NCBI GenBank assembly: GCA_023390555.1
Contig: JAEWCQ010000046.1
Span: 62,001-126,000, forward strand
DNA: 64,000 nt
Source: Bacillota bacterium
GTDB taxonomy: Bacteria; Bacillota; Clostridia; Lachnospirales; Lachnospiraceae
Reading direction: 5' to 3'
Shown piece after piece: positions 1-9,161 of the stretch (positions are counted from its first letter, which is position 1; every line of letters starts with the position of its first letter). The notes below the pieces were generated by a model that made no database searches, was not told the DNA's origin, and was given only the letters and a program-made list of their open reading frames with translations. A program made the position numbers and the translations under genes.

Positions 1-1
1 C

Positions 2-220
2 ACGGAGGATATGGATACGATCCGTGCACGGCTGGCAAGAGCTGTCCAGGAGGCGGACGGCATTGAACGTTATGATTATTTTGTGATCAACGATGCGCTG
101 CGTGCGTGCGTGGAGGAAGTTCATGCAATCGTAACAGGCGAGCACAACCGTGTATCACGTAATATAAATTACATCAATCATATCAGAGAAGAACTGTCAG
201 GTTTTTCGAAAGGAGAATAA
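2..220 (+). CDS. gmk: Guanylate kinase, C-terminal part (cut by window start)
   Basis: Only the last ~72 residues are inside the window; the frame is open to its left edge. The visible part holds the conserved tail of guanylate kinase, which phosphorylates GMP to GDP with ATP in the cytoplasm: a short RARL..A..EAD stretch, YDYFVIND, then the EH..R..RN tail. It ends with TAA two bases before the rpoZ start. The pairing gmk-rpoZ is a standard Firmicute arrangement and suggests co-transcription. The assignment is firm for a fragment; the P-loop and GMP-binding parts are not visible. Confidence 0.9.
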   Translation, partial: TEDMDTIRARLARAVQEADGIERYDYFVINDALRACVEEVHAIVTGEHNRVSRNINYINHIREELSGFSKGE

Positions 221-222
221 TT

Positions 223-474
223 ATGATACATCCATCTTATGTAGAACTTATGAAGGTCGTGAACAATGACGTTGAGGTCGGGGAAGAGCCGGTCATAAAC
301 AGCCGTTATTCCATAGTAATTGCAGCAGCAAAACGTGCAAGACAGATTATCGGCGGAGACGACCCGCTGGTCGATCATGCAAGAGGCAAAAAGCCATTAT
401 CAGTTGCCGTAGACGAATTATACAGTGGAAAAGTCAAAATCATCGGAGAAGATGAAAGTTCGGAAGAAAAATAG
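223..474 (+). CDS. rpoZ: DNA-directed RNA polymerase omega subunit
   Basis: An 83-residue protein beginning MIHPSYVEL, of the usual size for omega, which helps assemble and stabilise the beta-prime subunit of RNA polymerase. The hallmark R-Y-S-I-V-I-A-A-A-K-R-A-R segment (residues ~28-40) is present, followed by an acidic tail. AAAGGAG lies a good distance ahead of the ATG, and the gene sits directly after gmk. Identification rests on the motif and on the neighbours and is strong. Confidence 0.93.
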   Translation: MIHPSYVELMKVVNNDVEVGEEPVINSRYSIVIAAAKRARQIIGGDDPLVDHARGKKPLSVAVDELYSGKVKIIGEDESSEEK

Positions 475-538
475 ACGTATTCATGGGGGGTGACAGGTCA
501 GTCTGTGCACCCTTCTATACGTGTTACATGGAGGAAAA

Positions 539-1861
539 ATGAATTTATTATTTGTTTCACTTGGCTGTGATAAAAACCTTGTGGACTCTGAATATATGCT
601 TGGTATGATGGCTGATGCCAATTACCAGATCATCGATGACGAAACACAGGCGGACGTTGTGGTCGTAAACAGCTGCTGCTTTATTAATGATGCAAAAGAA
701 GAGAGCATCAATACAATTCTGCAGATGGCGGAATTAAAAAAGACTGCGCGCCTGAAAGTACTTGTCGTGACCGGATGTCTCGCGCAGCGTTACAAAGAAG
801 AAATCCTAAGCGAAATCCCGGAAGTGGATGCGATTCTTGGAACGAACTCATATGGAGATATTGTCCATGCGGTAGAAGAGGCTCTGCATGGTGCAAGCTA
901 CCAGAATCTTGGAACATTGGAAGGGCTTCCGAAGCTGACTGCCAAACGCAGTATCACAACCGGAGGTCATTATGCATATTTAAAAATAGCGGAAGGTTGT
1001 GATAAACACTGTACGTACTGTGTGATTCCGTCTATCCGCGGAAACTACCGCAGCGTTCCGATGGAGGAACTGATAGACAGAGCCACAGAGCTTGCGTCAC
1101 AGGGTGTCAAAGAACTGATACTTGTTGCACAGGAAACAACGCTGTATGGAATAGACCTGTATGGGGAAAAATCATTGCATCGGTTATTGGATGCTTTAAA
1201 TGAAATTCCGGGACTGTACTGGATTCGTATCATGTATTGTTATCCGGAGGAAATCTATGATGAATTGATTGCGTCCATCAAACGCAATGACAAAGTATGC
1301 CATTATCTGGATATGCCGATTCAGCATGCCAATTCGGAAGTGCTGCGAAGAATGGGAAGAAGAACGAACAAAGAGGATCTGATCCGTATTATTACAAAAC
1401 TCCGCGAAGAAATACCGGACATTGCGCTCCGGACCACGCTGATCTGTGGATTTCCGGGAGAGACAGAGCAACAGCATGAAGAATTGATGCAGTTTGTCAA
1501 TGATATGGAATTTGACCGTCTCGGTGCATTTACCTATTCGGAGGAGGAAGGAACCCCTGCGGCTTCCATGCCGGATCAGATTGCGGAAGAAGTAAAGAAA
1601 AAATGGCAGGCAGATGTGATGGAGCTGGAGCAGGAAGTCATCTTTGATAAGAATGAGGCAATGACTGGGAAGGAACTCTATGCATTTATCGAGGGGAAAG
1701 TCTCAGATGAAAATGCGTATGTGGGAAGAACCTATAAGGACGCACCGGATGTGGACGGATATATCTTTATCAATACTTCAGAGGAGCTTCTGACCGGAGC
1801 TTTTGTCAAGGTCAGGGTAACAGGGGCATATGAATATGATCTGATAGGAGAGATATTATGA
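539..1861 (+). CDS. rimO: Ribosomal protein S12 methylthiotransferase RimO
   Basis: A 440-residue radical SAM methylthiotransferase that adds a methylthio group to the conserved aspartate of ribosomal protein S12. The N-terminal UPF0004 domain carries the three conserved cysteines (SLGCDKN, NSCCF, TGCLAQ), the radical SAM core has CDKHCTYC, and a TRAM-like RNA-binding domain closes the C terminus. I place the start at the second ATG (539) because GGAGG lies just ahead of it; the ATG 18 bases upstream overlaps that ribosome-binding site. The stop overlaps the pgsA start by 4 bases, so the two are translationally coupled. MiaB is the main alternative, but the SLGCDKNLVDSE opening is typical of RimO. 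Confidence 0.93.
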   Translation: MNLLFVSLGCDKNLVDSEYMLGMMADANYQIIDDETQADVVVVNSCCFINDAKEESINTILQMAELKKTARLKVLVVTGCLAQRYKEEILSEIPEVDAILGTNSYGDIVHAVEEALHGASYQNLGTLEGLPKLTAKRSITTGGHYAYLKIAEGCDKHCTYCVIPSIRGNYRSVPMEELIDRATELASQGVKELILVAQETTLYGIDLYGEKSLHRLLDALNEIPGLYWIRIMYCYPEEIYDELIASIKRNDKVCHYLDMPIQHANSEVLRRMGRRTNKEDLIRIITKLREEIPDIALRTTLICGFPGETEQQHEELMQFVNDMEFDRLGAFTYSEEEGTPAASMPDQIAEEVKKKWQADVMELEQEVIFDKNEAMTGKELYAFIEGKVSDENAYVGRTYKDAPDVDGYIFINTSEELLTGAFVKVRVTGAYEYDLIGEIL

Positions 1862-2400
1862 ATTTACCAAATAAATTAACGATATTTCGTGTGGTATTAA
1901 TTCCGTTTTTTGTATTCTTTTTGCTGGCACCTTATTTTGATGGTTATGGGAACTATATCGCGGTAGGCATCTTTATTCTGGCAAGCCTGACCGATCTGCT
2001 CGACGGAAAAATTGCAAGAAAGTACAATCTTGTTACAGATTTCGGCAAATTTATGGATCCGTTAGCTGATAAACTGTTGGTATGCGCGGCTATGATCTGT
2101 CTGGTCGAGAGCGGCCAGCTTCCGGCCTGGATTGTAATTGTGATCATCAGCCGGGAATTCATTATCAGCGGCTTCCGTCTGGTTGCATCTGACAATGGAG
2201 TTGTCATTGCCGCAAGCTACTGGGGCAAATTTAAGACGACGTTCCAGATGCTGATGATCATTGTACTCATGCTGAATATTGCAAATCCGTTCTTCCAGGT
2301 GCTTGGAACGATACTGATCTATATTGCGTTGATACTGACCGTGATTTCACTGATAGACTATCTTGTGAAAAACAAAGATGTTTTAAAAGAGCAAAAATAA
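1858..2400 (+). CDS. pgsA: CDP-diacylglycerol--glycerol-3-phosphate 3-phosphatidyltransferase
   Basis: A 180-residue integral membrane enzyme making phosphatidylglycerol phosphate from CDP-diacylglycerol and glycerol-3-phosphate. The CDP-alcohol phosphotransferase signature DG..AR........G...D...D is seen in DLLDGKIARKY and FGKFMDPLADK (residues ~47-70), with several hydrophobic helices around it. The ATG overlaps the rimO stop (ATGA), and cinA(C) follows after 28 bases, so all belong to one + strand transcription unit. Length matches the family. Confidence 0.93.
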   Translation: MNLPNKLTIFRVVLIPFFVFFLLAPYFDGYGNYIAVGIFILASLTDLLDGKIARKYNLVTDFGKFMDPLADKLLVCAAMICLVESGQLPAWIVIVIISREFIISGFRLVASDNGVVIAASYWGKFKTTFQMLMIIVLMLNIANPFFQVLGTILIYIALILTVISLIDYLVKNKDVLKEQK

Positions 2401-2428
2401 AAAAGACAGAATACAAAGTGGGATTCCA

Positions 2429-2923
2429 ATGAATAATACAGAAACAATGGAAGAGCAGGTCTTCGTAAAATTAAAAGAAAAACAGTTAAAAATTACAACT
2501 GCAGAGTCCTGTACCGGCGGACTATTATCCGCAAGACTCATCAATGTGCCGGGAATTTCAACATATTTGAAAGAGGCATACATCACGTATTGTGACGAGG
2601 CAAAGCACCGGCTGCTGGGTGTCCGCAATGAGACGCTTAAGACCTATACGGCAGTCAGTGAACAGACCGCCAGGGAGATGGCAGAGGGCGGAGCAGGGGC
2701 TGCTTCTGCCGATATCTGTCTTTCGGTGACGGGAATCGCAGGACCGGATGGCGAAGGGGAAGCGTTTCCTGCCGGTCTGGTCTATATCGGCTGCTTTTAC
2801 TGTGGGATAACCACTGTTTTGCGCAGGATCTTTTCGGGCAGCCGGCAGGAAGTGAGAGAGCAGGCCGTAGAAACAGCGTTACAGCTTCTGCTTGAAATTA
2901 TGAATAAAGAGGATAAAACATGA
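2429..2923 (+). CDS. CinA C-terminal domain protein (nicotinamide-nucleotide amidase-like)
   Basis: A 164-residue stand-alone CinA C-terminal domain. The family deamidates nicotinamide mononucleotide in pyridine nucleotide salvage. The conserved TAESCTGG motif (residues ~25-32), the AYITYCD..K segment and VTGIAGPDG are all seen. The N-terminal MoCF-like half of full CinA is absent, as in many stand-alone PncC-type proteins. The stop overlaps the rsmD start by 4 bases. Function is inferred from the family; the domain call is strong. Confidence 0.88.
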   Translation: MNNTETMEEQVFVKLKEKQLKITTAESCTGGLLSARLINVPGISTYLKEAYITYCDEAKHRLLGVRNETLKTYTAVSEQTAREMAEGGAGAASADICLSVTGIAGPDGEGEAFPAGLVYIGCFYCGITTVLRRIFSGSRQEVREQAVETALQLLLEIMNKEDKT

Positions 2924-3474
2924 GAATTATTGCTGGAACGGCCAGAAGCCTTCCGTTGAAAACGATAGATGGAATTGAGACAAGACCGACGACCGACCGT
3001 ATTAAGGAAACGCTGTTTAACATGATACAGGCGGGACTGCCGGGTGCCTATTTTCTGGATCTGTTTGCAGGAAGCGGACAGATTGGACTGGAGGCAGTGA
3101 GCCGCGGAGCTTCATTCGCTGCATTTGTGGAAAACAATAAGAAAGCGGCTGCCTGTGTACAGGAAAACATCCGGTTTACTAAGTTTGAGGGAAAATGCCG
3201 TCTGCTGCAGATGGATGTGCTTGCCGGCATCCGTACACTGGAGGGGAAATATACGTTTGATTATATTTTCATGGATCCTCCGTATCAAAAAGACATAGAG
3301 AAAGAGGTACTGCGTGCACTTTCCTGTTCTTCTATTTTAAAAGGAAATACGGTCGTCGTTGTGGAGGCCGCCTTAAATACAGATTTCAATTACCTGGATG
3401 AATTTGGGTTTGAAATGATAAAAGAGAAACTATATAAAACGAATATGCACCTTTTTGTACGCAAAAAGGGCTGA
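2920..3474 (+). CDS. rsmD: 16S rRNA (guanine(966)-N(2))-methyltransferase RsmD
   Basis: A 184-residue SAM-dependent methyltransferase acting on G966 of 16S rRNA. Visible motifs are the opening MRIIAG.A, the T-R-P-T-.-D-R-.-K-E-.-L-F-N substrate motif (residues ~22-35), the SAM loop DLFAGSGQIGLEA and the catalytic FMDPPY. The start overlaps the cinA(C) stop, and coaD begins 13 bases after the stop; rsmD-coaD is a classic bacterial pair. Confidence 0.94.
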   Translation: MRIIAGTARSLPLKTIDGIETRPTTDRIKETLFNMIQAGLPGAYFLDLFAGSGQIGLEAVSRGASFAAFVENNKKAAACVQENIRFTKFEGKCRLLQMDVLAGIRTLEGKYTFDYIFMDPPYQKDIEKEVLRALSCSSILKGNTVVVVEAALNTDFNYLDEFGFEMIKEKLYKTNMHLFVRKKG

Positions 3475-3487
3475 TGGAGATGATACC

Positions 3488-3973
3488 ATGAAGAAAGCAT
3501 TATATCCTGGAAGCTTTGACCCAATTACGAACGGACATATGGATATGATTACACGTTCCTCAAAAATCGTGGATGAGCTGGTTGTCGGAGTACTGAACAA
3601 CAGCGCAAAAAATTCGTTGTTTTCTATTGATGAACGTGTTAGTATGATAAAAGAAATGACATGTGACATGGAGAATGTGACCGTAACATCGTTTGAAGGA
3701 CTGATGGTCGATTATATGGATGAAATCGGTGCGACGATTGTTGTACGTGGCTTGCGGGCTGTCACCGATTTTGAATATGAACTGCAGATTGCCCAGACAA
3801 ATCATAAGGTGAATCCCAAAATAGATACGATATTTTTAACAACCAGTCTGGAATATGCTTATTTAAGTTCCACCATCGTAAAGGAATTTGCTTCCTATGG
3901 TGGAGATATTTCGAATTTTGTACCGGAGAGATTTGTGAAAGATATTTACGCAAAATACAATATTAAGAAATAA
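3488..3973 (+). CDS. coaD: Phosphopantetheine adenylyltransferase
   Basis: A 161-residue enzyme transferring AMP from ATP to 4'-phosphopantetheine in coenzyme A synthesis. The nucleotidyltransferase motif YPGSFDPITNGH is at residues ~5-16 and the C-terminal LSSTIVKE matches the ISSTxVRE signature. The start at 3488 gives the canonical N terminus MKKALYPGSF; an upstream start at 3455 would add an atypical extension overlapping rsmD. GGAG lies ahead of the chosen ATG. Confidence 0.95.
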   Translation: MKKALYPGSFDPITNGHMDMITRSSKIVDELVVGVLNNSAKNSLFSIDERVSMIKEMTCDMENVTVTSFEGLMVDYMDEIGATIVVRGLRAVTDFEYELQIAQTNHKVNPKIDTIFLTTSLEYAYLSSTIVKEFASYGGDISNFVPERFVKDIYAKYNIKK

Positions 3974-3988
3974 GGAGTGTGGCATATT

Positions 3989-4600
3989 ATGAGTAGCAGA
4001 ATGGAACAGATTATAGAAGAAATTGAAGAATACATAGACAGCTGTAAATATCAGCCGTTATCGAATACAAAGATTGTGGTAAATAAGGACGAGCTGGAAG
4101 AGCTGCTGACAGAACTTCGTATGAAGACGCCGGAAGAAATCAAACGTTATCAGAAGATTATCAGCAACAAGGAAGCCATTCTCGCAGATGCGCAGGCGAA
4201 GGCCGATGCGATTCTTGCTCAGGCTCAGGTTCAGACCAGTGAACTGGTGAGTGAACATCAGATTATGCAGCAGGCGTATGCACAGGCCAATGAAGTTGTT
4301 ATGATTGCAACCAAACAGGCACAGGAGATCCTGGATAATGCTACGAATGATGCCAACAATATCCGGACAGGCGCCATTCAGTATACCGATGATATCTTAA
4401 AGAGCCTGGAAGAGGTGATATCGAATGCAGTCGATACCTCCAAGGCAAGATACGACAGTCTGCATCATTCCCTGCAGGGATTTTTGGATGTTGTTACCGC
4501 CAACCGTGCGGAGCTTACCCCGGATCCGGAGGAGCAGGGGAAGGCAGATGAAGTACCGGAAGAACGTCTGCCGGAAATTCATCTGGAGGATATGGATTAA
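3989..4600 (+). CDS. Coiled-coil cytoplasmic protein, DivIVA/ATPase-b-like, function unknown
   Basis: A 203-residue, charged, strongly helical protein. Residues ~45-150 form a long coiled coil rich in Ala, Gln and Glu (repeats such as ADAQAKADAILAQAQ) that resembles the b subunit of F/V-type ATPases and DivIVA-like proteins. There is no signal peptide or membrane segment. The tail is acidic and Pro/Glu-rich. AAGGAG precedes the ATG at 3989; a GTG twelve bases upstream would overlap this site. Its fixed position behind coaD suggests a conserved cell-envelope or division role, but that is inference. Confidence 0.6.
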   Translation: MSSRMEQIIEEIEEYIDSCKYQPLSNTKIVVNKDELEELLTELRMKTPEEIKRYQKIISNKEAILADAQAKADAILAQAQVQTSELVSEHQIMQQAYAQANEVVMIATKQAQEILDNATNDANNIRTGAIQYTDDILKSLEEVISNAVDTSKARYDSLHHSLQGFLDVVTANRAELTPDPEEQGKADEVPEERLPEIHLEDMD

Positions 4601-4609
4601 TTCTGAACG

Positions 4610-5536
4610 TTAAGAAAGAGCATGGTAAAATACGGCGGCGAGAATGCTGCTGCAGATGCAGATCAGAATCTTGGTCAGAACATATTTTTTGATCGGAAGA
4701 TGACTTTCTGATACCATCGATGCTGTCTGTGCAATTCCGCTCAGACCTCCAAATGCGGTAAATGCCATGCAGAGCAGATATTTGATTCCCATATCCAGTT
4801 TAGTCCCGGATACCATCTGGATTCCATTCGTGATTTCAATCGTTCCGATACAGATGGATTTGATCAGAACAGAAGATAGCGGCAGCAATGTGATCATAGA
4901 GGCAATCATCGAAAACATCATGATATATCCACCTAACTTTGTCAAAGCTTCGAAACCATTCATAATTGCGGCATCAATGATTTTAAAATTTAATTGAAAT
5001 CTTGGTGCCGCATTTTCCTGTCCGTAAACCGGACTGATTTTTGTCAAAGCGAGCATGATTCTGCCAATCAGAATCGGAGGCAGGTATAAGGCGATAATTG
5101 TGGGAAATATCATCTTTGGAAGGTCCAGGGACTGATAAAGGATATAGCTGAATACAAACATCGGGCTCATATTATTGCTGATGATAAAGATAACGGAGGC
5201 CTCTTCCCGACTCAGCTTGCGTTCCATCATCATCGAGGAACAAATGCGGCTTCCCATGGGAAAGCCAAATAGAAATCCGGCGGCAAGCGGAAACGTGCCT
5301 TCTCTGGATACAGGAAGAAAAATTCGGATTACCGGGTGAAAGAATCTGGAAAAATAGTAAAAAATATTTGTAGAAATAAAAATATTCGAAAGGATGGCAA
5401 ACGGAAGCAGAGTCGGTAAAATGGTCTTGTACCATAGCAGAAGGCCGGCTGCCGCTGCAGCTACAGCTTTGGTCGGAGCAAACAGCATATAGAATAATAG
5501 GCAAAAGATAAGGATAGCAGAAATAGTTTTTTTCAT
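4610..5536 (-). CDS. YlbJ-like sporulation/nucleoside-recognition integral membrane protein
   Basis: A 308-residue polytopic membrane protein with about eight hydrophobic segments, convergent to the preceding gene. It looks like the YlbJ/SpoIIM-type 'Gate' (nucleoside recognition) family: an internal FGFPMGSRI motif and a LPTLLPFAILSNI segment typical of these proteins. In Bacillus, ylbJ is sigma-E controlled and lies next to coaD (ylbI); the same neighbourhood here supports the call. It suggests the host is, or descends from, a spore former. Substrate unknown. Confidence 0.75.
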   Translation of the reverse strand: MKKTISAILIFCLLFYMLFAPTKAVAAAAAGLLLWYKTILPTLLPFAILSNIFISTNIFYYFSRFFHPVIRIFLPVSREGTFPLAAGFLFGFPMGSRICSSMMMERKLSREEASVIFIISNNMSPMFVFSYILYQSLDLPKMIFPTIIALYLPPILIGRIMLALTKISPVYGQENAAPRFQLNFKIIDAAIMNGFEALTKLGGYIMMFSMIASMITLLPLSSVLIKSICIGTIEITNGIQMVSGTKLDMGIKYLLCMAFTAFGGLSGIAQTASMVSESHLPIKKYVLTKILICICSSILAAVFYHALS

Positions 5537-5584
5537 ACTTTAATATATTTATAAGACAGAAAAATATTCTGATTGTGGTGTTTT

Positions 5585-6424
5585 ATGAAGGAAAAAAGAT
5601 ATATTTATGTTATACTGTTTCTGATAATTGTTGTTTTTGATGTACTAATGGTAGAACAGGTCGGGAAAATGGCAGAGTATCTGGCTCCATTTGACTCAGA
5701 TGCCTATGAGGTGGTGCTGCGCAACCAGCAGATTCCGGAAGATGTGAGAAAGACTCTGTTTTCTTACTGTGACTCGGAACAGGATGAGGATAAGTATGCC
5801 TACCTGTTCGGGTATCTATATTCCGGTCTTACCGATAAATCGGATCTTGACAGCATGCTGAAGACTTTAAAGAAACGATATCCGGAAGAATATAGTCAAT
5901 ATGTAAGCTATGAAAAGGCGATCTGGGCAGATGCTCAGTATTTTCCGGTTGCAGAGTCAGAGAATAATGCAGATGCCACCGTCACCTTTGCGGATTCCTG
6001 GATGCAAAGCCGGACATTCGGAGGGAGTCGGGGACATGAAGGCTGTGACATCATGGCCTCCATTAACCAGAGGGGATATTATCCAATTGTCAGTGTCAGC
6101 GACGGAACGGTGGAAAAGATTGGCTGGCTGACGCAGGGCGGCTACCGGATCGGCATCCGCAGTGCGAACGGTGCCTATTTTTATTATGCGCATCTGTACG
6201 ACTATGCGAAAGATTTCCAAGAGGGGGATAAGGTATCAGCAGGAGATCTGATCGGATTTATGGGTGACAGCGGTTACAGTGATGTCGAGGGGACTGTCGG
6301 GAATTTTGATGTACATCTGCATTTTGGCATCTATTTAAACGATGCGGATGGAAATGAGTTCAGCGTCAATTCCTATTGCCTTTTGGATCAGATCAAAGAT
6401 CAGAAATACAAATGTATCTATTAG
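5585..6424 (+). CDS. Membrane-anchored M23 family (LytM-type) metallopeptidase
   Basis: A 279-residue protein with an N-terminal membrane anchor (residues ~7-25, very hydrophobic) and an extracellular C-terminal M23/LytM domain. Zinc ligands of the family are seen: H and D in GHEGCDIM (residues ~155-162) and the HLHFG motif near the end; YYYAHL is the conserved strand between. These enzymes cut peptide cross-links in peptidoglycan. The linker between anchor and domain (residues ~40-130) has no clear motif. The start chosen at 5585 gives a lysine-rich N terminus ahead of the anchor. It is divergent from the YlbJ-like gene. Confidence 0.85.
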   Translation: MKEKRYIYVILFLIIVVFDVLMVEQVGKMAEYLAPFDSDAYEVVLRNQQIPEDVRKTLFSYCDSEQDEDKYAYLFGYLYSGLTDKSDLDSMLKTLKKRYPEEYSQYVSYEKAIWADAQYFPVAESENNADATVTFADSWMQSRTFGGSRGHEGCDIMASINQRGYYPIVSVSDGTVEKIGWLTQGGYRIGIRSANGAYFYYAHLYDYAKDFQEGDKVSAGDLIGFMGDSGYSDVEGTVGNFDVHLHFGIYLNDADGNEFSVNSYCLLDQIKDQKYKCIY

Positions 6425-6459
6425 AATTTTTTACAACGTAATCTTACACAGGAGTTTCT

Positions 6460-7185
6460 ATGGAAAAAAGAATCCGATTGGATAAATATCTTGCGGATAT
6501 GGGACTTGGGACCAGAAAAGAAGTGAAAAATGACATCCGACGGGGAAAAGTAAAAGTCAATAACGACATAGAACATTCCCCAGAACGGAAAATTGATCTT
6601 CAGACGGAACGAATCTATTTTGAGGAACGGGAGCTTTCCTATATCACATATGAGTACTATATGTTTCACAAACCGGCGGGCTGTGTCTCTGCCACCGAAG
6701 ATCATCGGCACAAAACAGTTCTGGATTATATCGATGCAAAAAGAAATGACTTATTTCCGGTGGGACGTCTTGATCTGGACACCGAGGGTCTGCTTCTGAT
6801 TACAAATGACGGGGAACTGGCACATCAGCTGCTGTCTCCCAGAAAACATGTGGAAAAAATCTATTATGCCAAAGTGAATGGCACGGTAACCGAAGAGGAT
6901 ATCCGTCTGTTTGAAGCAGGTCTGGATATCGGAGAAGAAAAGCGTACACTTCCGGCCCGGCTCACGATTCTAAAATCCGATACGGTTTCGGAAGTGCATA
7001 TCGCAATCACAGAGGGAAAATTCCATCAGGTCAAACGGATGTTTGAAGCAGTTGATAAAATTGTAATCTATCTGAAACGGCTTTCCATGGGCAGTCTGAA
7101 ACTGGACGAGCATTTAAAGCCCGGAGAATACAGAGCGCTGACGGAAGAGGAACGGAATGAATTGAAAGAAAAGGTGTCATTATGA
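6460..7185 (+). CDS. rsuA: RsuA-family 16S rRNA pseudouridine synthase
   Basis: A 241-residue pseudouridine synthase: an N-terminal S4 RNA-binding domain (RLDKYLADMG, residues ~5-50) and the RsuA catalytic domain with GRLDLDTEGLLL (catalytic Asp in RLDLDT) and a KIYYAKV strand. RsuA modifies U516 of 16S rRNA; RluB/RluE/RluF are related, so the exact target is inferred. ACAGGAG precedes the ATG and the stop overlaps the ygiQ start (ATGA). Confidence 0.88.
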   Translation: MEKRIRLDKYLADMGLGTRKEVKNDIRRGKVKVNNDIEHSPERKIDLQTERIYFEERELSYITYEYYMFHKPAGCVSATEDHRHKTVLDYIDAKRNDLFPVGRLDLDTEGLLLITNDGELAHQLLSPRKHVEKIYYAKVNGTVTEEDIRLFEAGLDIGEEKRTLPARLTILKSDTVSEVHIAITEGKFHQVKRMFEAVDKIVIYLKRLSMGSLKLDEHLKPGEYRALTEEERNELKEKVSL

Positions 7186-9152
7186 ATACAGGTTTTTTAC
7201 CAATTTCAAAGGAGGATATGCGGCTGCGGGGAATTGACCAGCTTGACTTTGTCTATGTGATCGGAGATGCCTATGTCGATCATCCTTCGTTTGGACATGC
7301 CATTATCAGCCGTATCCTTGAGCAGCATGGATATCACGTCGGCATTATATCACAACCGGATTTTCGGGATAAGAACAGCGTAACAATCCTCGGAGAACCG
7401 CGGCTTGGATTTCTTGTTACGGCAGGAAATATGGATTCTATGGTGAATCACTATACGGTGTCCAAAAAACGCAGAACAAAAGATGCTTTTACACCCGGCG
7501 GCGTGATGGGAAAGCGCCCGGATTATGCAACGGTCTGTTACTGTAATCTGATTCGGCAGACCTATAAACATAACCCGATCATTATCGGCGGAATCGAAGC
7601 CAGCCTGCGCAGAATGGGGCATTATGATTACTGGTCAGGCAAAATAAAGCGCTCCATCCTTTTAGACTCGGGTGCAGATATTCTCTCTTACGGAATGGGT
7701 GAGCGGAGCATTGTGGAAATTGCGGACGCGCTGGAAAGCGGCCTGTCTGTCAGGGATATTACCTTTATTGATGGAACCGTCTATAAGACGCGCGAAAAAG
7801 AGAATATTTACGACGCAATTGAACTGCCATCGTTCAATCGGATCAAAGAGGAAAAGGAAGCTTATGCCAAAAGCTTTTATATCCAGTACCAGAATACCGA
7901 TCCGTTTGTAGCCAAACGGCTTTATGAGACTTACGATGAAAAGATGTTCATTGTGCAGAATCCACCGTCCAAACCTTTAAGCCAGCAGGAGATGGATGAT
8001 GTCTATGCACTTCCATACCAACGGAATTATCACCCTTCCTATGAGTCGGCAGGCGGCGTGGCAGCAATCGAAGAGGTCAAATTCTCTCTCGCCAGCAATC
8101 GCGGCTGTTACGGCGGCTGTAATTTCTGTGCTCTGACGTTTCATCAGGGACGGATCATTCAAACGCGAAGCCATGAATCAATTCTAAAAGAAGCGGTACA
8201 GATGACCGGGGACCGAGAGTTCAAAGGCTATATCCATGATGTGGGAGGGCCGACAGCGAACTTTCGTGCACCTGCCTGCGAAAAACAGCTTACAAAGGGG
8301 GCTTGTCCAAACAGGCAGTGTCTTTTTCCAACGCCATGCAAGAATCTGAAAGTGGATCATAAAGACTATCTGGCGCTGCTTCGGAAACTGCGGAAGCTAC
8401 CGGGCGTAAAAAAGGTATTTATCCGTTCCGGTATCCGCTACGATTATCTGCTCTATGACGAAGACAAGACATTTCTACGGGAGCTTTGTGAGTATCATAT
8501 CAGCGGGCAGCTGAAGGTGGCACCGGAACATATTTCCGACAAAGTTCTGGAAAAACTTGGGAAGCCGTCCGCAGGGGTTTATTGGGACTTTGTGAGAGAA
8601 TATAAGAAAATGAATGAAAAGCTTGGGAAAAAACAGTATCTGGTTCCTTATCTGATGTCTTCCCATCCGGGTTCTACCTTAAAGGAAGCCATCGAATTGG
8701 CAGAATATCTGCAGCAGCTTGGCTACATGCCGGAACAGGTACAAGATTTTTATCCGACACCATCCACAATCTCCACCTGTATGTATTATACGGGACTGGA
8801 TCCACAGACGATGCAGCCGGTTTCTGTTGCAACTAATCCGCATGAGAAGGCAATGCAGCGGGCACTGATTCAGTATCGCAATCCAGATAATTATGACCTG
8901 GTTCGGGAGGCATTGTTAAAGGCGGGACGGGAAGATCTGATTGGTTTTGATGAGAAATGTCTGATACCGCCGCGGAAATTTCGTGGAGAATCCAACCATA
9001 CAAAAGCAAAGAACGTGCATCCGTCTTCGGATAAAAACAGCCGGTACAAACAGACACCAGAGAGTAAGAAACAGGATCAGAAGAAACCGGATTCGAAAAG
9101 GGGCGGCACTGCAAGAAAGAAATCAATTCGCAACGTGCATAAAAAGAAGTGA
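7182..9152 (+). CDS. YgiQ family radical SAM protein (UPF0313)
   Basis: A 656-residue protein of the YgiQ/UPF0313 family, function still not established. The N-terminal domain runs to ~residue 270; the radical SAM core carries the cluster motif RGCYGGCNFCAL (residues ~306-317), followed by the family-specific Cys-rich stretch CPNRQCLFPTPC. The last ~60 residues form a Lys/Gln/Arg-rich disordered tail, as in other members. The ATG overlaps the rsuA stop and the gene is followed closely by an RluA-type synthase. Confidence 0.9.
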   Translation: MNTGFLPISKEDMRLRGIDQLDFVYVIGDAYVDHPSFGHAIISRILEQHGYHVGIISQPDFRDKNSVTILGEPRLGFLVTAGNMDSMVNHYTVSKKRRTKDAFTPGGVMGKRPDYATVCYCNLIRQTYKHNPIIIGGIEASLRRMGHYDYWSGKIKRSILLDSGADILSYGMGERSIVEIADALESGLSVRDITFIDGTVYKTREKENIYDAIELPSFNRIKEEKEAYAKSFYIQYQNTDPFVAKRLYETYDEKMFIVQNPPSKPLSQQEMDDVYALPYQRNYHPSYESAGGVAAIEEVKFSLASNRGCYGGCNFCALTFHQGRIIQTRSHESILKEAVQMTGDREFKGYIHDVGGPTANFRAPACEKQLTKGACPNRQCLFPTPCKNLKVDHKDYLALLRKLRKLPGVKKVFIRSGIRYDYLLYDEDKTFLRELCEYHISGQLKVAPEHISDKVLEKLGKPSAGVYWDFVREYKKMNEKLGKKQYLVPYLMSSHPGSTLKEAIELAEYLQQLGYMPEQVQDFYPTPSTISTCMYYTGLDPQTMQPVSVATNPHEKAMQRALIQYRNPDNYDLVREALLKAGREDLIGFDEKCLIPPRKFRGESNHTKAKNVHPSSDKNSRYKQTPESKKQDQKKPDSKRGGTARKKSIRNVHKKK

Positions 9153-9161
9153 GTATAAAAT